Source of the DNA: CAYNYF01 sp964401385
GTDB lineage: Bacteria; Planctomycetota; Phycisphaerae; SM23-33
Length of the DNA: 7,888 bases
Reading direction: 5' to 3'
Assembly: GCA_964401385.1 (NCBI GenBank)
Contig: CAYNYF010000120.1
Location: 1 to 7,888 of the forward strand
Shown here piece by piece: positions 1 through 7,394 of the stretch (within the stretch, counting starts at the first letter, position 1; each line of letters opens with the position of its first letter). Below the pieces are notes generated by a model. The model did no database searches. It worked only from the letters and a program-made list of their open reading frames with translations, and was not told the DNA's origin. A program made the translations under genes and the position numbers.

Positions 1-27
1 GCGCCGGCCAGGCGGAGACAGTCCAGC

Positions 28-32
28 AGGAG
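28..32 (+). promoter_or_regulatory. Ribosome binding site of the GH94-like gene
   Basis: An AGGAG motif lies 7 nt upstream of the ATG at 40. It decides the start in favour of 40 over the in-frame ATG at 61, which lacks an equally good motif. The frame is open to the window edge, so the start is not bounded by an upstream stop. Confidence 0.6.
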
Positions 33-39
33 CAGCAGA

Positions 40-2946
40 ATGGTGAAGAAAGCAGAGCGAATGTCGTCCTTTGCCGAGCAGGCCGAGAGGATCCTGGCTT
101 TGCCGGTGGCCCACCGCGTCAACGCACTCGGCGGATACGGGCCCGGCGGCGAGGTCATCTACGAGTCCCACCCGTCCGGCTGCCCGTCGGTGCTGGTGGA
201 CAGCCAGGACGCCGCCAAGGTCACGTTCATGTCCAACGGCTCGGTGGACTTCCTTCTCAAGCTCGCCGACGGCATAGAGGTGCACGTCCTGGACGGCAGC
301 TTCGACCCGGTCGAGAAGCGCGAAATCGGCGTTCCCTCCGGCAACGTCTGGGTGGGCCTGGGCGTCGGCGGCCGGCGGCGGGTCGCCTCGTTGATCAACC
401 CTAACGCGAACATCGGCTTGGCCGCCGAGCGCATCCGCATCGTCAAGCTGGGCGATCCGCGCCGGGCGATGTGGTATTGCGCTTTCTTCAAGCCCGGCCG
501 GGCCGTCGCCTTCGCCACGGCCGTGCGGTACGCGCTGGTTACCACCAAGGCCGGCCCGGCCCTGGTGCGGGAGATCTACCTCAAGAACACCGGCACCAAA
601 GCCCTGGCCGCCGACCTGTGGACGTGCTTCCACCTGCACGGCACGCAGCGGTTCGTCTACAACAAGGAACTGTGGTACGACAGCGGCCTGCCGGTGACCC
701 CCGGCGAGACCGTCGTCGCCGCCACCGTGCCGTACAGCGACATCGTCCAGATCAAGCGCGTCTCCGGCGCCGCCCGTGGCGCCCGCCCCACCGACGCCAC
801 CTGCGACTACGCCACCTTCGTCGGCGACACCGCCGCCAGCGCGTTCCTGCCCGAGGCCGTCCGCCGCGGACGGATGCTCCCCGGCGGCGCCGCCAGGAGG
901 CTCAACCGCTTCACTACCGCGGCCGTGGCCGCCGGCAAGTTCGTCGCGTCCGTCCCTCGCGGACGCAGTGCCACCGTGCAGCAGAGCCTGCTCTACGTGA
1001 CCGACGAGCGCCTCGTCCAACGGTTCCGGCGGACCTCCGGCACCGATACGCCCGCCTACGAGGCGATTTCCAAGTCGTTCCTGGCCGCGGCCAGGGAGCT
1101 GATCGAGCGGACGCCGGCGGCCGCGGACGTCTGCCGGCAGCTCGCCGCCTCGGGAAAGGCCCGGGCCGCACCGTTCTTTGAGCTGAACCTGCCGGCGCAG
1201 CGGGCGGTCTCGGAGTATGCCAACTCCGTCTGGACGGGCGTGGCCGAGCTGTACGAGAACTGCCGCGCCCACGGGGCCAAGCTCGCGGGCGGCATCGAGC
1301 TGGGCACGCGCGACCGGGCTCAGGACATGTGGCCGAAGATGAAGGAAGACCCCGGCCGGGTCCGGGCCGACCTGATCCACGCCCTCAGCTTCATGTACGT
1401 CACCTGCGAGGCACCGCCGGCGGGCGGAAAGCCCCTGACGCTGCCGCAGAAGCTGCACGGCATGTTCCCCCGCCAATACCCCAGCCGCTGGGACGACCGC
1501 ACACAGGAACTCGCCAACGACAACCGCCCCTACGCCGACAGCCCCCTGTGGCTGGTCAACGCCCTCGACATGTACATCCGCGAGACCGGCGATGCCGGCA
1601 TCCTGCTGGAGAAAGTCCGGACCGTCCGCCTGACCAACCCCCAGCAGCCGGAGGTCTCCGGCATCGTCGGCCACGACGCCGAGCACACGATTCTGGAGGT
1701 GCTCTTCGAGATCTTCGCCTGCTTCGAGCGGCACGTGAACGACAGCCCCTACGGCATGGCCCAGGTCCTGTACGGCGACTGGTGCGACCCGGTGGACATG
1801 TTCGGCACCTCGGCCGTCGGCGACGCCGCCACGCGCGGCAAGGGCCGGGGCGTCCAGGTCCGGCTGTCGGCCCACCTGTTCGAGTGCCTGGTGGCGGTCG
1901 TTGATCTCTGCCGGGTGCGTCCGATCGCGGAAATGGTCGCCAGGTTCGACCTCGGCGGCAGGGTCGCCGCCCTGGGCCGGCTGGCCGAGAGCATCCGGCG
2001 GAACGTCGTCAAGTTCGCCTGGGAGGCCGGCGCCCGGGGCTTCCCGGCCGGCTTCATCGACTTCATTCACGAGCTGAACAAGGACGGCTCCCGCCCGGAC
2101 TACGCCGCCGGCCAGATCGGCTACACGCTCGGGTCCATGAAGGGAAGGGACTTCGACGGCATCCGCCGGCGCCAGTTGGAGGCGCAGGCCTACGGCCTGC
2201 AAATGCTGCTGACCGAGCGCGACTACCTCACGCCCGTCGACGGCGCCCGGGAGATGATCGCCAAGCTGCTGGAGACCACCGACAACCTCTTTTTCGACGA
2301 GAAGCTGGGGCTGGTGATGTTCTCCGTTCCGATCGCCAACAGTGCCCGCTCGCGGCGGATGGTCGGGCGGATGGGCGTGGTGCCGGTCGGCTGCGCCGAG
2401 AACGGGGAGTACCACCACTGCCAGGTGTTCATGCACCGCTTCCGGCTGTCGGCGCCGGGCCAGGCCGACACCGTCTGGCGGCAGTTCAAGCCGATCATGT
2501 CGGCCATGCGGGACGAATCGCTGGCCGGCCCGTTCGAGACGCCGTGCACCTCCTACGCCTCCGACAAGAAGGACCCCCACTTCGGCAAGGGCATGTACTT
2601 CGGCCTGTCGGGGTCGACGGACTGGATCGTCGAGATCTTCCAGAAGATCGCCGGTCTGGAGCTGGCTTTGCACGACGACGCCAAACCGTCGGTCCGCGTC
2701 CGGCCGAACCTGCCGAGCGAGATCGACGAGACGCTCACGTTCCGACGGACCATCCACTGCGCCCTGCCCGGCGGCGGCTACCGGCGGATTCCGTTCTCCC
2801 TGGACATCCGCCGGCGGGGCGAGGGCAGGAAGCGCAAGGGGACCCTCATCAAGGTCAACGGCAAGCGCGCCGAGAAGGCCGAGGTGTGGGACCTGGCGGG
2901 CTGCCGGCGCGTCCGCATCGAGATCACCGGCGTCTACGGGGGCTGA
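40..2946 (+). CDS. GH94-like glycoside phosphorylase (GH94/GH36-type domain protein)
   Basis: Probably a cytoplasmic inverting phosphorylase that cleaves a beta-linked di- or oligosaccharide with phosphate to give a sugar-1-phosphate. The 968 residues fit the GH94 layout: N-terminal beta-sandwich (about 30-330), helical linker, (alpha/alpha)6 barrel (about 380-870) and a C-terminal beta segment. Landmarks seen are GTRDRAQD (422-429, matching the family's G-x-R-D-x-x-QD), YADSPLWL (498-505) followed by YIRETGD, GDWCDP (579-584, with D583 at the place of the catalytic acid in the usual GDWND), a GKGRGVQV stretch at 600-607, and ENGEYHHCQVF (787-797) where the family has ENGG-x-x-x-H. No signal peptide is visible. 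The gene heads a tight cluster, with a HAD gene 10 bp downstream. Changes around the family motifs (GDWCDP, ENGEYHH) prevent assignment to cellobiose, chitobiose or another specificity. A hydrolase of related fold is the main alternative. The family-level call is firm; the substrate is unknown. Confidence 0.85.
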   Translation: MVKKAERMSSFAEQAERILALPVAHRVNALGGYGPGGEVIYESHPSGCPSVLVDSQDAAKVTFMSNGSVDFLLKLADGIEVHVLDGSFDPVEKREIGVPSGNVWVGLGVGGRRRVASLINPNANIGLAAERIRIVKLGDPRRAMWYCAFFKPGRAVAFATAVRYALVTTKAGPALVREIYLKNTGTKALAADLWTCFHLHGTQRFVYNKELWYDSGLPVTPGETVVAATVPYSDIVQIKRVSGAARGARPTDATCDYATFVGDTAASAFLPEAVRRGRMLPGGAARRLNRFTTAAVAAGKFVASVPRGRSATVQQSLLYVTDERLVQRFRRTSGTDTPAYEAISKSFLAAARELIERTPAAADVCRQLAASGKARAAPFFELNLPAQRAVSEYANSVWTGVAELYENCRAHGAKLAGGIELGTRDRAQDMWPKMKEDPGRVRADLIHALSFMYVTCEAPPAGGKPLTLPQKLHGMFPRQYPSRWDDRTQELANDNRPYADSPLWLVNALDMYIRETGDAGILLEKVRTVRLTNPQQPEVSGIVGHDAEHTILEVLFEIFACFERHVNDSPYGMAQVLYGDWCDPVDMFGTSAVGDAATRGKGRGVQVRLSAHLFECLVAVVDLCRVRPIAEMVARFDLGGRVAALGRLAESIRRNVVKFAWEAGARGFPAGFIDFIHELNKDGSRPDYAAGQIGYTLGSMKGRDFDGIRRRQLEAQAYGLQMLLTERDYLTPVDGAREMIAKLLETTDNLFFDEKLGLVMFSVPIANSARSRRMVGRMGVVPVGCAENGEYHHCQVFMHRFRLSAPGQADTVWRQFKPIMSAMRDESLAGPFETPCTSYASDKKDPHFGKGMYFGLSGSTDWIVEIFQKIAGLELALHDDAKPSVRVRPNLPSEIDETLTFRRTIHCALPGGGYRRIPFSLDIRRRGEGRKRKGTLIKVNGKRAEKAEVWDLAGCRRVRIEITGVYGG

Positions 2947-2951
2947 GGGAG
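2945..2951 (+). promoter_or_regulatory. Ribosome binding site of the HAD gene, overlapping the upstream stop
   Basis: GAGGGAG begins inside the TGA stop (2944-2946) of the preceding gene and sits 5 nt before the ATG at 2957. It fixes that start, although the same frame is open much further upstream (from 2342) inside the preceding gene. The overlap implies translational coupling. Confidence 0.65.
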
Positions 2952-2956
2952 CGGCA

Positions 2957-3994
2957 ATGGCCGTGTTCGACGACAGCGCGCTGGCGGGCGGAAGCGGCAA
3001 CATCGAGGTGGTCCGCCCCGTCGGCAGGCGCAGGATCACCCACGCCATCCACGACGTCGACGGCACCCACAGCCTGATCCGCCAGTGGCAACCGGTGATG
3101 AGCCTGACGATCCACTGGGCGATGACCTGCGGGCTGGGGGACGACTTCGACTCCGCCGAGAACCTGACCGCCCTGACCCGGCGCCTCGGGCCGCATGAAG
3201 GCGCTTCCCAGCGCGGCAAGACGCGGGCGGACGCTCTGCTGGAGGAGACCGACCGGTTCTGCATCGAGTCGGCGGGCCTCTCGGCCCTGACGCAGATGGA
3301 GTACGGCATCCGCCGGGCGGTCGAGCTGGGGAACGTCCCGGCCGGGGCCGCCGGGGCCCTCACGGCGGAGCAGCGAAGAAATAACTCCGAGATCGTCCGC
3401 CGCATCTGGAACGGCCGGGAGCGATTCGACGACGTGGAGGAGCCCCCGGAGCTGCTGGAGTTCATCAACGAGCGGACGCCGCGGCTGTTCCGCCTGTACG
3501 AGGCGATCCTCAACGGCGCCTGCCGCGACCGCAACACCGCCGACGCCCGGCGCCGCCCGGAGAAGTGGCGCGTGCCGGGGTCGATGGAGTTCCTGGAGCA
3601 CCTCCGCCGGGTCGGCTGCGTGAACTATTTCGTCACGGGGGCGGTCATCTACGAGGACGGCGGCATGCTGGAAGAGATCCTCGCCCTGGGCTTCGAGGTC
3701 GGCCCGGGCAGGATGGTCGAATCCGTGCTGGGCTCGTCCTGGGACCGGAAGCTGCCCAAGGACGAGCTGATGCGCGGCCTGTTCGCCGCCGACGGCATCG
3801 ACCCAGCCGGCGTGCTGGTGCTCGGGGACGGGCGGACGGAGATCAAGGCCGCGGCCGAGATGGGCTGCGTCGCCGTCAGCCGGCTGCCGCCCGAGGCCGC
3901 CCGCCAGCGAGAGCTGCACGTCAGCCTGGGAACGAACTACATTCTCCCCGATTACACCGATCCGATACTGACCGAGCTGATCCGCAGGGAGTGA
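2957..3994 (+). CDS. HAD-superfamily hydrolase with large helical cap
   Basis: A probable cytoplasmic phosphatase or phosphotransferase of 345 residues; the substrate is unknown. The four HAD motifs can be read. Motif I is HDVDGT with D33 as presumed nucleophile and D35 as acid/base. Motif II is FVTGA with T227. Motif III is probably K268 in KLPKDE. Motif IV is LGDGRTE at 289-295, with D291 and E295 where GDxxxD would be usual. About 190 residues lie between motifs I and II (about 38-225), so there is a large, mostly helical C1-type cap, bigger than in phosphoglycolate phosphatases. In front of motif I is a 30-residue leader. The next gene starts 4 bp after its stop, so the two are probably made together. 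The cap gives no recognisable specificity. The superfamily is secure; phosphatase activity on a sugar phosphate is inferred from context. Confidence 0.8.
   Translation: MAVFDDSALAGGSGNIEVVRPVGRRRITHAIHDVDGTHSLIRQWQPVMSLTIHWAMTCGLGDDFDSAENLTALTRRLGPHEGASQRGKTRADALLEETDRFCIESAGLSALTQMEYGIRRAVELGNVPAGAAGALTAEQRRNNSEIVRRIWNGRERFDDVEEPPELLEFINERTPRLFRLYEAILNGACRDRNTADARRRPEKWRVPGSMEFLEHLRRVGCVNYFVTGAVIYEDGGMLEEILALGFEVGPGRMVESVLGSSWDRKLPKDELMRGLFAADGIDPAGVLVLGDGRTEIKAAAEMGCVAVSRLPPEAARQRELHVSLGTNYILPDYTDPILTELIRRE
3986..3991 (+). promoter_or_regulatory. Ribosome binding site of the deoxyhypusine-synthase-like gene
   Basis: AGGGAG lies within the last codons of the HAD gene, 7 nt ahead of the ATG at 3999. 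The stop of one gene and the start of the next are 4 bp apart, as expected for coupled translation. Confidence 0.6.
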
Positions 3995-3998
3995 GGCC

Positions 3999-5108
3999 AT
4001 GAAGTACAAGGGCGCGTACAAACTCTTCGACGCGGCCGGGGTGCGGACGTATCCGCTGCGGGTGCGGCCGAGCAAGGTCCAGGTGGCCGACTTCCTGGAC
4101 GTGGCCGCCCTGCGCCGGGCCGAAATCCGCTGCCCGACCGAGCCGTGGTTCCGCGACGGGCGGGCGGGCGGCGGGCCGGACTCCTCGGCCGGGCTCCAGG
4201 AACTGGCCGGGCGCATCGTCGACTGCCACCGCGCCGGCAAGCCCGTGGTCGTCCTGACCGGGGCACACCCGATCAAGAACGGGCAGATCCCCATCGTCAT
4301 CGACCTCATCCGCCGCGGCGTGGTGACGCTGTACTCGACCAACCTCGCCGGGGCGATCCACTCCTTCGAGCTAGCCCTGACCGGCGCGTCGAGCGAGTCG
4401 GTTCGCGACGCCCTGCCGACCGGCGAGTTCGGCATGGCCTTCGAGACCGGCGCGTACCTGAACGCCGCCATCGAGATCGGCTTTGCCGCCGGCATCGGCC
4501 TGGGCGAGGCCATGGGCCGGCTGTACCGCGACGCGGCGTTCCGCAAGCAGGTCATCGACCGGGCGCTCGCCGATCGCGCCGACACCGGCCAGTACTACAA
4601 GCCCTACGACGGCTTCCCGTACGCGGATAGCTGCGTCTTCGCCGCCGCCTACGCCCAGGGCATTCCCGTGTGCGTGCACGCGTCGATGGGCACGGACATC
4701 ACCGACCAGCACGACAGCTTCAACGGCGCCGCCAAGGGGGCGACCAGCGGGGCCGACTTCCTCGTCTTCGCCGAGGAGATGTGCCGGTTCACCGAGGGCG
4801 GCGTGGTGCTGAACGTCGGCACCGCCATCATGGGACCGGAGGTGCTCTTGAAGGCGGTCTCCATGGCCGCCAACACCGCCCGGGCGCCCAACGGGCTGGT
4901 GACCGGCGACTTCGACGTCCGCCCGTTCGTCTTCGACGACGACGCGCGCGACGAGTCCCAGGCGTACTACTACCTGCGCGACCAGAAGTCCGTGGCCACG
5001 CGGATTCCGAAGGTCTTCGGCGGGACGGGCTACTACTTCCAGGGGTTGCACGAGGCGACGCTGCCGCCGCTGTATCAGTACGTCATGCGCGGGCTCGGCG
5101 TGGCGTGA
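3999..5108 (+). CDS. Uncharacterised protein, deoxyhypusine-synthase-like / Rossmann-type family
   Basis: I cannot assign a reaction. The 369-residue protein resembles a conserved bacterial family that is often labelled deoxyhypusine synthase-like, without evidence that it modifies a translation factor. Conserved-looking blocks are VVLTGAHPIKNG (84-95, like a nucleotide-binding loop), IDLIRRGVVT (101-110), IHSFELALTG (120-129), GEFGMAFETG (142-151), HASMGTDITDQH (227-238), SGADFL (250-255) and GGVVLNVGTAIMGPE (267-281). The many glycines and the alternating hydrophobic strands suggest an alpha/beta dinucleotide- or nucleotide-binding fold. There is no signal peptide or membrane segment. It lies 4 bp after the HAD gene and 54 bp before the nitrilase gene, which points to a role in small-molecule, perhaps sugar, metabolism. 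Family resemblance is from memory of motif patterns; function is open. Confidence 0.65.
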   Translation: MKYKGAYKLFDAAGVRTYPLRVRPSKVQVADFLDVAALRRAEIRCPTEPWFRDGRAGGGPDSSAGLQELAGRIVDCHRAGKPVVVLTGAHPIKNGQIPIVIDLIRRGVVTLYSTNLAGAIHSFELALTGASSESVRDALPTGEFGMAFETGAYLNAAIEIGFAAGIGLGEAMGRLYRDAAFRKQVIDRALADRADTGQYYKPYDGFPYADSCVFAAAYAQGIPVCVHASMGTDITDQHDSFNGAAKGATSGADFLVFAEEMCRFTEGGVVLNVGTAIMGPEVLLKAVSMAANTARAPNGLVTGDFDVRPFVFDDDARDESQAYYYLRDQKSVATRIPKVFGGTGYYFQGLHEATLPPLYQYVMRGLGVA

Positions 5109-5119
5109 GGTCGGCGCGC

Positions 5120-5134
5120 GCTCGCACGGCGAGC
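5120..5134. repeat. Perfect 6-bp hairpin between genes 3 and 4
   Basis: GCTCGC and GCGAGC flank a 3-nt ACG loop in the 54-bp gap. No T-tract follows, so it is not a standard intrinsic terminator. It could stabilise or partly separate the transcripts, or be chance in GC-rich DNA. Confidence 0.4.
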
Positions 5135-5147
5135 AGCACCCGCCGGC

Positions 5148-5154
5148 GAAAGGA
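5148..5154 (+). promoter_or_regulatory. Ribosome binding site of the nitrilase-family gene
   Basis: GAAAGGA sits 8 nt upstream of the ATG at 5163 and supports that start. Confidence 0.55.
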
Positions 5155-5162
5155 TTTCGACC

Positions 5163-6008
5163 ATGGACAGACTCATCATCGGCGTCTGGCAGGGCGCGTG
5201 CAAAGACGGCGATCTGACGGCGAACCTGGCCCGCGCCGAGCGGGCGATTGACGAGGCCGCCGAGGCCGGCTGCGACTTCCTGTGCATGCCGGAGCTGTTT
5301 CTCTCCGGCGGCGACAAGGCCGAGTACCAGATCCGCGGGGCGATCTCCCTGGACGACGCCCGGCTGACCGCTCTGGCCGAGAAGGCCGGCGGGCGCGGTG
5401 TGGTGACCATCGTCGGCCTGTGCGAGAAGCGCGGCCGCTCCCACGCCGTCACGGCCGCGGTCCTCGCCGACGGCCGGGTGGCCGGGCACTACACCAAGAC
5501 CATGCTCACCACCGGCGACCGGGAGGTGATGGACTTCTTCGACGACGACCTGCCCGTCTTCGAGGCCCACGGCGTCCGCTTCGGCGTCATGATCTGCCAT
5601 GACTCGTCCTTCCCGGAGGTGGCCGCCACGCTGGCCTGGAAGGGGGCGCGGATCATCTTCAGCCCCCACTACAACTCCATCGCCCCCGAGCGCATGGACG
5701 AGCACCGGCTGCTGGTGCGCAACAACCACGTCGGCATCGCCGCCCATTACGGCGTGGTGGTCGCCCGGTCGAACGTCGTCGGCCGCTGGCGGGACCCCGA
5801 GCGCCTCGGCTACGGCGACAGCGCGATCTTCTCTCCTTACGGCCTGCCGCTGGCGGAGGCGGGGCTGTTCGTCGAAAGGCTCGTCACCGCGGACGTGGGT
5901 CCGCATCTCGGCTCGCCGCGTTGGCGCCGGCGGAGCGACCTCCGGCCGGCGATCATCCACCAGCTCGCCGCCGCCGCCCTGGCCGCCCTGGGCGAAGCGC
6001 AGCCGTGA
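5163..6008 (+). CDS. Carbon-nitrogen hydrolase (nitrilase superfamily)
   Basis: A cytoplasmic amidase- or nitrilase-type enzyme of 281 residues, the normal length for the superfamily. The catalytic triad is visible: E44 in MPELFLSGG, K112 in HYTKTML, and C145 in MICHDSSFPE, the last being the usual Cys signature with His in place of the common Tyr or Trp after Cys. The conserved strand that follows (GARIIFSPHYNS, 161-172) is also typical. The C-terminal part contains a Y-G-D-S-A-I-F-S-P-Y-G stretch, matching the superfamily's G-x-S-x-I-x-x-P-x-G pattern. Specificity (omega-amidase, N-carbamoyl hydrolase, aliphatic amidase or other) cannot be read from the sequence. It lies in line with sugar-active genes, so an amide of an amino sugar or a sugar-derived acid is one possible substrate, but this is inference. 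The superfamily call is strong. Confidence 0.88.
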   Translation: MDRLIIGVWQGACKDGDLTANLARAERAIDEAAEAGCDFLCMPELFLSGGDKAEYQIRGAISLDDARLTALAEKAGGRGVVTIVGLCEKRGRSHAVTAAVLADGRVAGHYTKTMLTTGDREVMDFFDDDLPVFEAHGVRFGVMICHDSSFPEVAATLAWKGARIIFSPHYNSIAPERMDEHRLLVRNNHVGIAAHYGVVVARSNVVGRWRDPERLGYGDSAIFSPYGLPLAEAGLFVERLVTADVGPHLGSPRWRRRSDLRPAIIHQLAAAALAALGEAQP

Positions 6009-6009
6009 C

Positions 6010-6023
6010 GCCGCCGTGGCGGC
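6010..6023. repeat. Short GC-rich inverted repeat after the nitrilase gene
   Basis: GCCGCC and GGCGGC are separated by GT just after the stop of gene 4; a realistic hairpin is 5 bp with a 4-nt loop. There is no T-run behind it. It is a weak terminator candidate and could easily be chance at this GC content. Confidence 0.25.
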
Positions 6024-6044
6024 CTTGCCCCGGGCGCGAACGCC

Positions 6045-6073
6045 TTGTCCGGCGGCGGCATTGATGATAGAAC
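6045..6073 (+). promoter_or_regulatory. Weak sigma70-like promoter candidate before the GH3 gene
   Basis: TTGTCC (6045-6050) and TAGAAC (6068-6073) are 17 bp apart, each matching 4 of 6 consensus bases, and lie 41 nt upstream of the ATG at 6114. The 105-bp gap is the longest in the cluster and locally less GC-rich, which makes a separate promoter plausible. The match alone is poor evidence. Confidence 0.2.
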
Positions 6074-6100
6074 ACCCCGGTTCGCCGTCATCGCAACTCC

Positions 6101-6106
6101 AGGGTG
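6101..6106 (+). promoter_or_regulatory. Ribosome binding site deciding the GH3 start
   Basis: AGGGTG lies 7 nt before the ATG at 6114. This start is preferred over an in-frame TTG at 6045, because the 23 residues between them do not resemble GH3 sequence, while the protein from 6114 begins with a typical helix followed by the family's MSLDEKVG. Confidence 0.5.
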
Positions 6107-6113
6107 CAAACAG

Positions 6114-7394
6114 ATGCCGAGTGAGAAAGAAAGGTTCGTCGAGGATCTCCTGAGCCGGATGAGCCTGGACGAGAAGGTCGGCGGCTGCATCACCTTCGAG
6201 TTTTGCGGCACGCGGATTGACGGCCATGCCTACGACAAGATTCTCCGCCACCACTGCGCGGGGCTGCGGATCACGCCGCACATCTACACCGAAGAGCCGT
6301 ACGGCAGCCGCCTGCTGACCGGCGGCGAGGTCGTCCAGCGAACCTCGCCCTACGCCGGCCCGCGCGAGTACGCCGAGATCCTCAGCCGCGTGCAGCAGAT
6401 CGCACTGGAAAGCCGCCTGGGGATTCCGCTGCAGTTCTCCTCGGATCAGGAGGGTGACTACAGCCAGGACGTCGCCCGCGGCGGGCTGAGCCTGTTCCCC
6501 TCGCAGATGGGCATGACGGCCACCGGCGAGGAGGAGATGGTCTACGACGCCTACCGCGCGGTCGCCCGCCAGCAGCGGGCCGTCGGCGTGAACATGCTGC
6601 ACACGCCCTGCCTGGACGTGAACGTCGAGCCGGAGAATCCCGAAATCTGCACGCGCTCCTTCGGCGACGATCCGGAAACGGTCGCCCGTATGGGCCGGTT
6701 GATGCTGCGCGCCTGCCGCGACGAAGGCCTCATCGCCACCGGAAAGCACTTCCCCGGGCGGGGAAATTCCAGGGTGGACCTGCACTTCGCCACCGACGTG
6801 TTCCCCGGCGACCGGCGGGAGCTGGAGGAGGTGCACCTGGCCCCCTACCGCGCGCTGATCGCCGCGGGCCTGCCCGCCGTCATGACCTCGCACACCATCT
6901 TCCCCGGCGTAGACCCCGACGAGCTGCCGGCGTCGGTGTCGCGGCGGATCACCACCGACCTGCTGCGGAAGGAGCTGGGCTTCGGCGGCGTGATCACCAC
7001 CGACGCGATGATGATGAAGGGCGTGATCGACCGCTTCTCCGGGCTGGGCGAGGCCTGCGCCCGGGCCATCGCCGCCGGGGCGGACCTGGTCCTGGCGAAG
7101 ACCGACGCCGCCCACCGCGACGAGGTCTTCGACTGGATCAGGAAGTTCGCCGAGGAAGGCGAGATCCCCATGGACGAGCTGGACATGCACAACCGGCGCG
7201 TGCTGGGGATGAAGTACGACTACGGCATCTTCTCCGCCCCGAAGGCCGACCCGGACAAGACGCTGGCGGCGATCCGGGACCCGGCCGTGGCGGACGTGTG
7301 CGGCCGGGTGGCGGCCAAGTGCTCCATCCTCGTCCGCGACGACGCCGGCCTGCTGCCGCTGGCCCCGGAGACGCCCGTCCTGGTCACGCAGTAG
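6114..7394 (+). CDS. GH3 glycosidase (NagZ-like), cut in its C-terminal domain by an amber codon
   Basis: A 426-residue product up to an in-frame TAG. The N-terminal TIM barrel (about 1-340) is complete and recognisably GH3: MSLDEKVG (16-23), DQEGD (111-115; usual DQEGG), KHFPGRGN (211-218; usual KHFPGHGD), and VITTDAMMMKG (293-303) with D297 as presumed nucleophile. D222-L-H224 preserves the Asp-x-His dyad in which His acts as acid/base in beta-N-acetylglucosaminidases of the NagZ type, so an N-acetylhexosaminidase-like or phosphorylase-like activity is likelier than plain beta-glucosidase. The second, alpha-beta-alpha domain starts near 372 but breaks off after PVLVTQ. The same frame carries its remainder to 7823 (see the next entry). 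The truncated product would keep the catalytic residues, and single-domain NagZ proteins exist, but half a domain at the C-terminus would fold poorly. There is no signal peptide, so it is predicted cytoplasmic. Family certain; substrate and whether the gene is functional uncertain. Confidence 0.82.
   Translation: MPSEKERFVEDLLSRMSLDEKVGGCITFEFCGTRIDGHAYDKILRHHCAGLRITPHIYTEEPYGSRLLTGGEVVQRTSPYAGPREYAEILSRVQQIALESRLGIPLQFSSDQEGDYSQDVARGGLSLFPSQMGMTATGEEEMVYDAYRAVARQQRAVGVNMLHTPCLDVNVEPENPEICTRSFGDDPETVARMGRLMLRACRDEGLIATGKHFPGRGNSRVDLHFATDVFPGDRRELEEVHLAPYRALIAAGLPAVMTSHTIFPGVDPDELPASVSRRITTDLLRKELGFGGVITTDAMMMKGVIDRFSGLGEACARAIAAGADLVLAKTDAAHRDEVFDWIRKFAEEGEIPMDELDMHNRRVLGMKYDYGIFSAPKADPDKTLAAIRDPAVADVCGRVAAKCSILVRDDAGLLPLAPETPVLVTQ
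7392..7394 (+). other. In-frame TAG interrupting the GH3 gene
   Basis: This TAG follows CAG (7389-7391) and precedes CGG. In GH3 relatives the same strand commonly reads like V-L-V-V-E-Q, which would place a Gln at the TAG; a single C-to-T change in CAG gives TAG. The alignment with relatives is from memory. Confidence 0.7.

Noticed and set aside
2..46. Tail of an upstream gene ending with TGA at 44-46, overlapping the first gene
   Set aside because: One frame is open for 14 codons and ends in that TGA, which would fit an overlapping operon, but 14 codons are too few to support a gene.
2342..2956. A long N-terminal extension of the HAD protein, read inside the GH94-like gene
   Set aside because: The extension is Arg/Ser/Pro/Thr-rich out-of-frame translation of the GH94-like gene. 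The ATG at 2957 has a good ribosome binding site and gives a normal HAD protein.
2924..4585. A 553-codon open frame on the - strand
   Set aside because: Same reason: it is opposite the HAD and deoxyhypusine-synthase-like genes and has low-complexity composition with no recognisable motif.
6045..6113. A TTG start for the GH3 gene at 6045
   Set aside because: The added 23 residues do not resemble GH3 sequence, and the ATG at 6114 has a better-placed ribosome binding motif.
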